This document shows, piece after piece, positions 5,894 through 6,473 of a stretch of 6,473 nt of DNA (position 1 is its first letter; every line of letters begins with the position of its first letter). Both the position numbers and the translations under genes were made by a program. The DNA is taken from positions 1 to 6,473 of the forward strand of contig JAUWMN010000101.1 in NCBI GenBank assembly GCA_030613165.1, read 5' to 3'. This DNA is from Desulfobacterales bacterium (lineage in GTDB: Bacteria; Desulfobacterota; Desulfobacteria; Desulfobacterales; C00003106). Below the pieces are notes generated by a model. The model was given only the letters and a program-made list of their open reading frames with translations. It was not told the DNA's origin and searched no databases.

Positions 5894-5922
5894 ATTTTAT
5901 CATATCTTAGTGTATCCGTCAA
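5894..5922 (-). promoter_or_regulatory. Sigma-70-type promoter of the PhnD-like/sensor kinase operon
   Basis: On the minus strand, -35 TTGACG (5917-5922) and -10 TAAAAT (5894-5899) are separated by exactly 17 bp, each one mismatch from consensus, and TGA just before the -10 gives an extended -10. Transcription should start near 5887, giving a leader of about 80 nt before the start codon at 5807. This is the best promoter in the window and separates the operon from the tRNA genes. Confidence 0.72.
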
Positions 5923-5981
5923 AAAAAGTTTATGGAATTTATGATGATTCGGACGTTGAATTTGTAGCGGTTTGATTGTAC

Positions 5982-6059
<78 letters not shown>

Positions 6060-6072
6060 TGAAGGAAAGGAA

Positions 6073-6149
6073 TGGGGTGAGTGAAGGGACTTGAACCCTC
6101 GGCCACCGAGGCCACAACCCGGTGCTCTACCAACTGAGCTACACCCACC
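6073..6149 (-). tRNA. tRNA-His (anticodon GTG)
   Basis: The 77-nt cloverleaf includes the extra G at -1 (6149) opposite C73, the histidine identity feature. The acceptor GTGGGTG pairs with CACTCAC (one G-U pair), then C73 and an encoded CCA. The D arm is GCTCAGTTGGTAGAGC, the anticodon stem CCGGG/CTCGG with loop TTGTGGC gives GTG, and the T stem is GAGGG/CCCTT with loop TTCAAGT. It is first in a His-Arg tandem. Its 5' end is only 13 bp from the hairpin element at 6163-6323, so the element probably lies in its primary transcript. Confidence 0.96.
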
Positions 6150-6162
6150 ACAGCAATAACTA

Positions 6163-6323
6163 TGAGGCTGTCCGAGAATTCTGATCCTACTGCAAAAGCG
6201 TGAGAAACGGCCCAAATTTCCGCAAGTTTTCGTCAAATAGGCCTGCTATTCTCCTCAAATTTGCAAAAATTTTGTCTCGCTCTCATTCTTTTTCGTTACG
6301 GACATAATTCTCGGACAGCCTCA
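6163..6323. mobile_element. MITE-like palindromic element, 161 bp, TA-flanked
   Basis: Perfect 18-bp terminal inverted repeats TGAGGCTGTCCGAGAATT lie at 6163-6180 and 6306-6323. Each end is flanked by TA (6161-6162, 6324-6325), as expected for insertion at TA by IS630/Tc1-mariner-type transposases; including the flanks, 21 bp match. The symmetry continues inward imperfectly on both sides and closes on a small stem AATAG-gcctg-CTATT (6236-6250) centred at 6243, exactly the element midpoint. The whole element is therefore one long hairpin. No coding capacity is seen, so it would depend on a transposase elsewhere. The family is inferred from the TA flank alone. Confidence 0.8.
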
Positions 6324-6326
6324 TAG

Positions 6327-6473
6327 AAAAAAGTATATTTATCACAGGTAAAAATATATTTCAAGCGCTTTTGAAGGTCCGTTGAGGAGACTGCGAGTAA
6401 GCTTGTCAAATATAGGTAAAAGTGGTAGTTCTTTCACCTAATAGACAAGTACGGCTATTTTGCAACCGCCTCG
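6327..6473 (-). promoter_or_regulatory. Upstream region of the tRNA pair with weak promoter candidates
   Basis: No gene is seen in these 147 bases. On the minus strand, candidate one has -35 GTGAAA (6432-6437), a 17-bp spacer and -10 TATATT (6409-6414). Candidate two has -35 TTGAAA (6359-6364), a 17-bp spacer and -10 TAAATA (6336-6341), overlapped by TATACT (6332-6337). Either would start upstream of, or at, the hairpin element and include it in the pre-tRNA leader. Neither is strong, and the choice is uncertain. Confidence 0.3.

Noticed and set aside
5921..5966. Intrinsic terminator after tRNA-Arg
   Set aside because: There is a run of seven T on the minus strand, but only a 4-bp stem (GAAT/ATTC) lies before it, and the run overlaps the -35 region of the next promoter. 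Too weak to list as a feature.

Overview
The window is an accessory signalling locus from a Gram-negative bacterium. All recognisable genes lie on the minus strand, so transcription runs right to left. A lipoprotein signal, an inner-membrane sensor kinase, a cytoplasmic hybrid kinase and intergenic TGAAC-type short repeats fit a Desulfobacterota-like or related environmental lineage. That placement is inference from style only; no marker gene is present.

Layout from right to left. 6327-6473 has no gene, only weak promoter-like elements. 6163-6323 is a 161-bp miniature inverted-repeat element with 18-bp perfect terminal repeats, flanked by TA on both sides and foldable along its whole length. 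It ends 13 bp before tRNA-His(GTG) (6073-6149), which is followed 14 bp later by tRNA-Arg(TCG) (5982-6058). A good sigma-70 promoter (5894-5922) then drives a two-gene operon: a PhnD-like substrate-binding lipoprotein (4845-5807) and a membrane sensor histidine kinase (3001-4848), with a 4-nt ATGA overlap. A 234-bp spacer (2767-3000) holds a long imperfect inverted repeat. Next is a second translationally coupled pair: a REC-HisKA-HATPase-REC hybrid kinase (1201-2766) and a REC-REC protein (422-1204), again with an ATGA overlap. A 239-bp spacer (183-421) holds another inverted repeat and an apparent fragment of a four-helix-bundle gene. At the left edge (1-182) is the start of a further receiver gene, a paralogue of the hybrid kinase that runs out of the window.

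The likely common logic is a multi-component phosphorelay. An inner-membrane-anchored PhnD-type protein would detect a small ligand, probably an oxyanion or phosphonate-like compound, and signal through the adjacent kinase. The cytoplasmic hybrid kinase, the double receiver and the edge receiver would then relay or buffer phosphoryl groups. No ABC permease or ATPase and no DNA-binding output domain is visible, so ligand, output and target genes are unknown. The most unusual points are the hairpin element lying between the likely tRNA promoter and tRNA-His, the recent partial duplication of the receiver gene with its leader, and inverted-repeat arms spanning stop codon to next start in both spacers.
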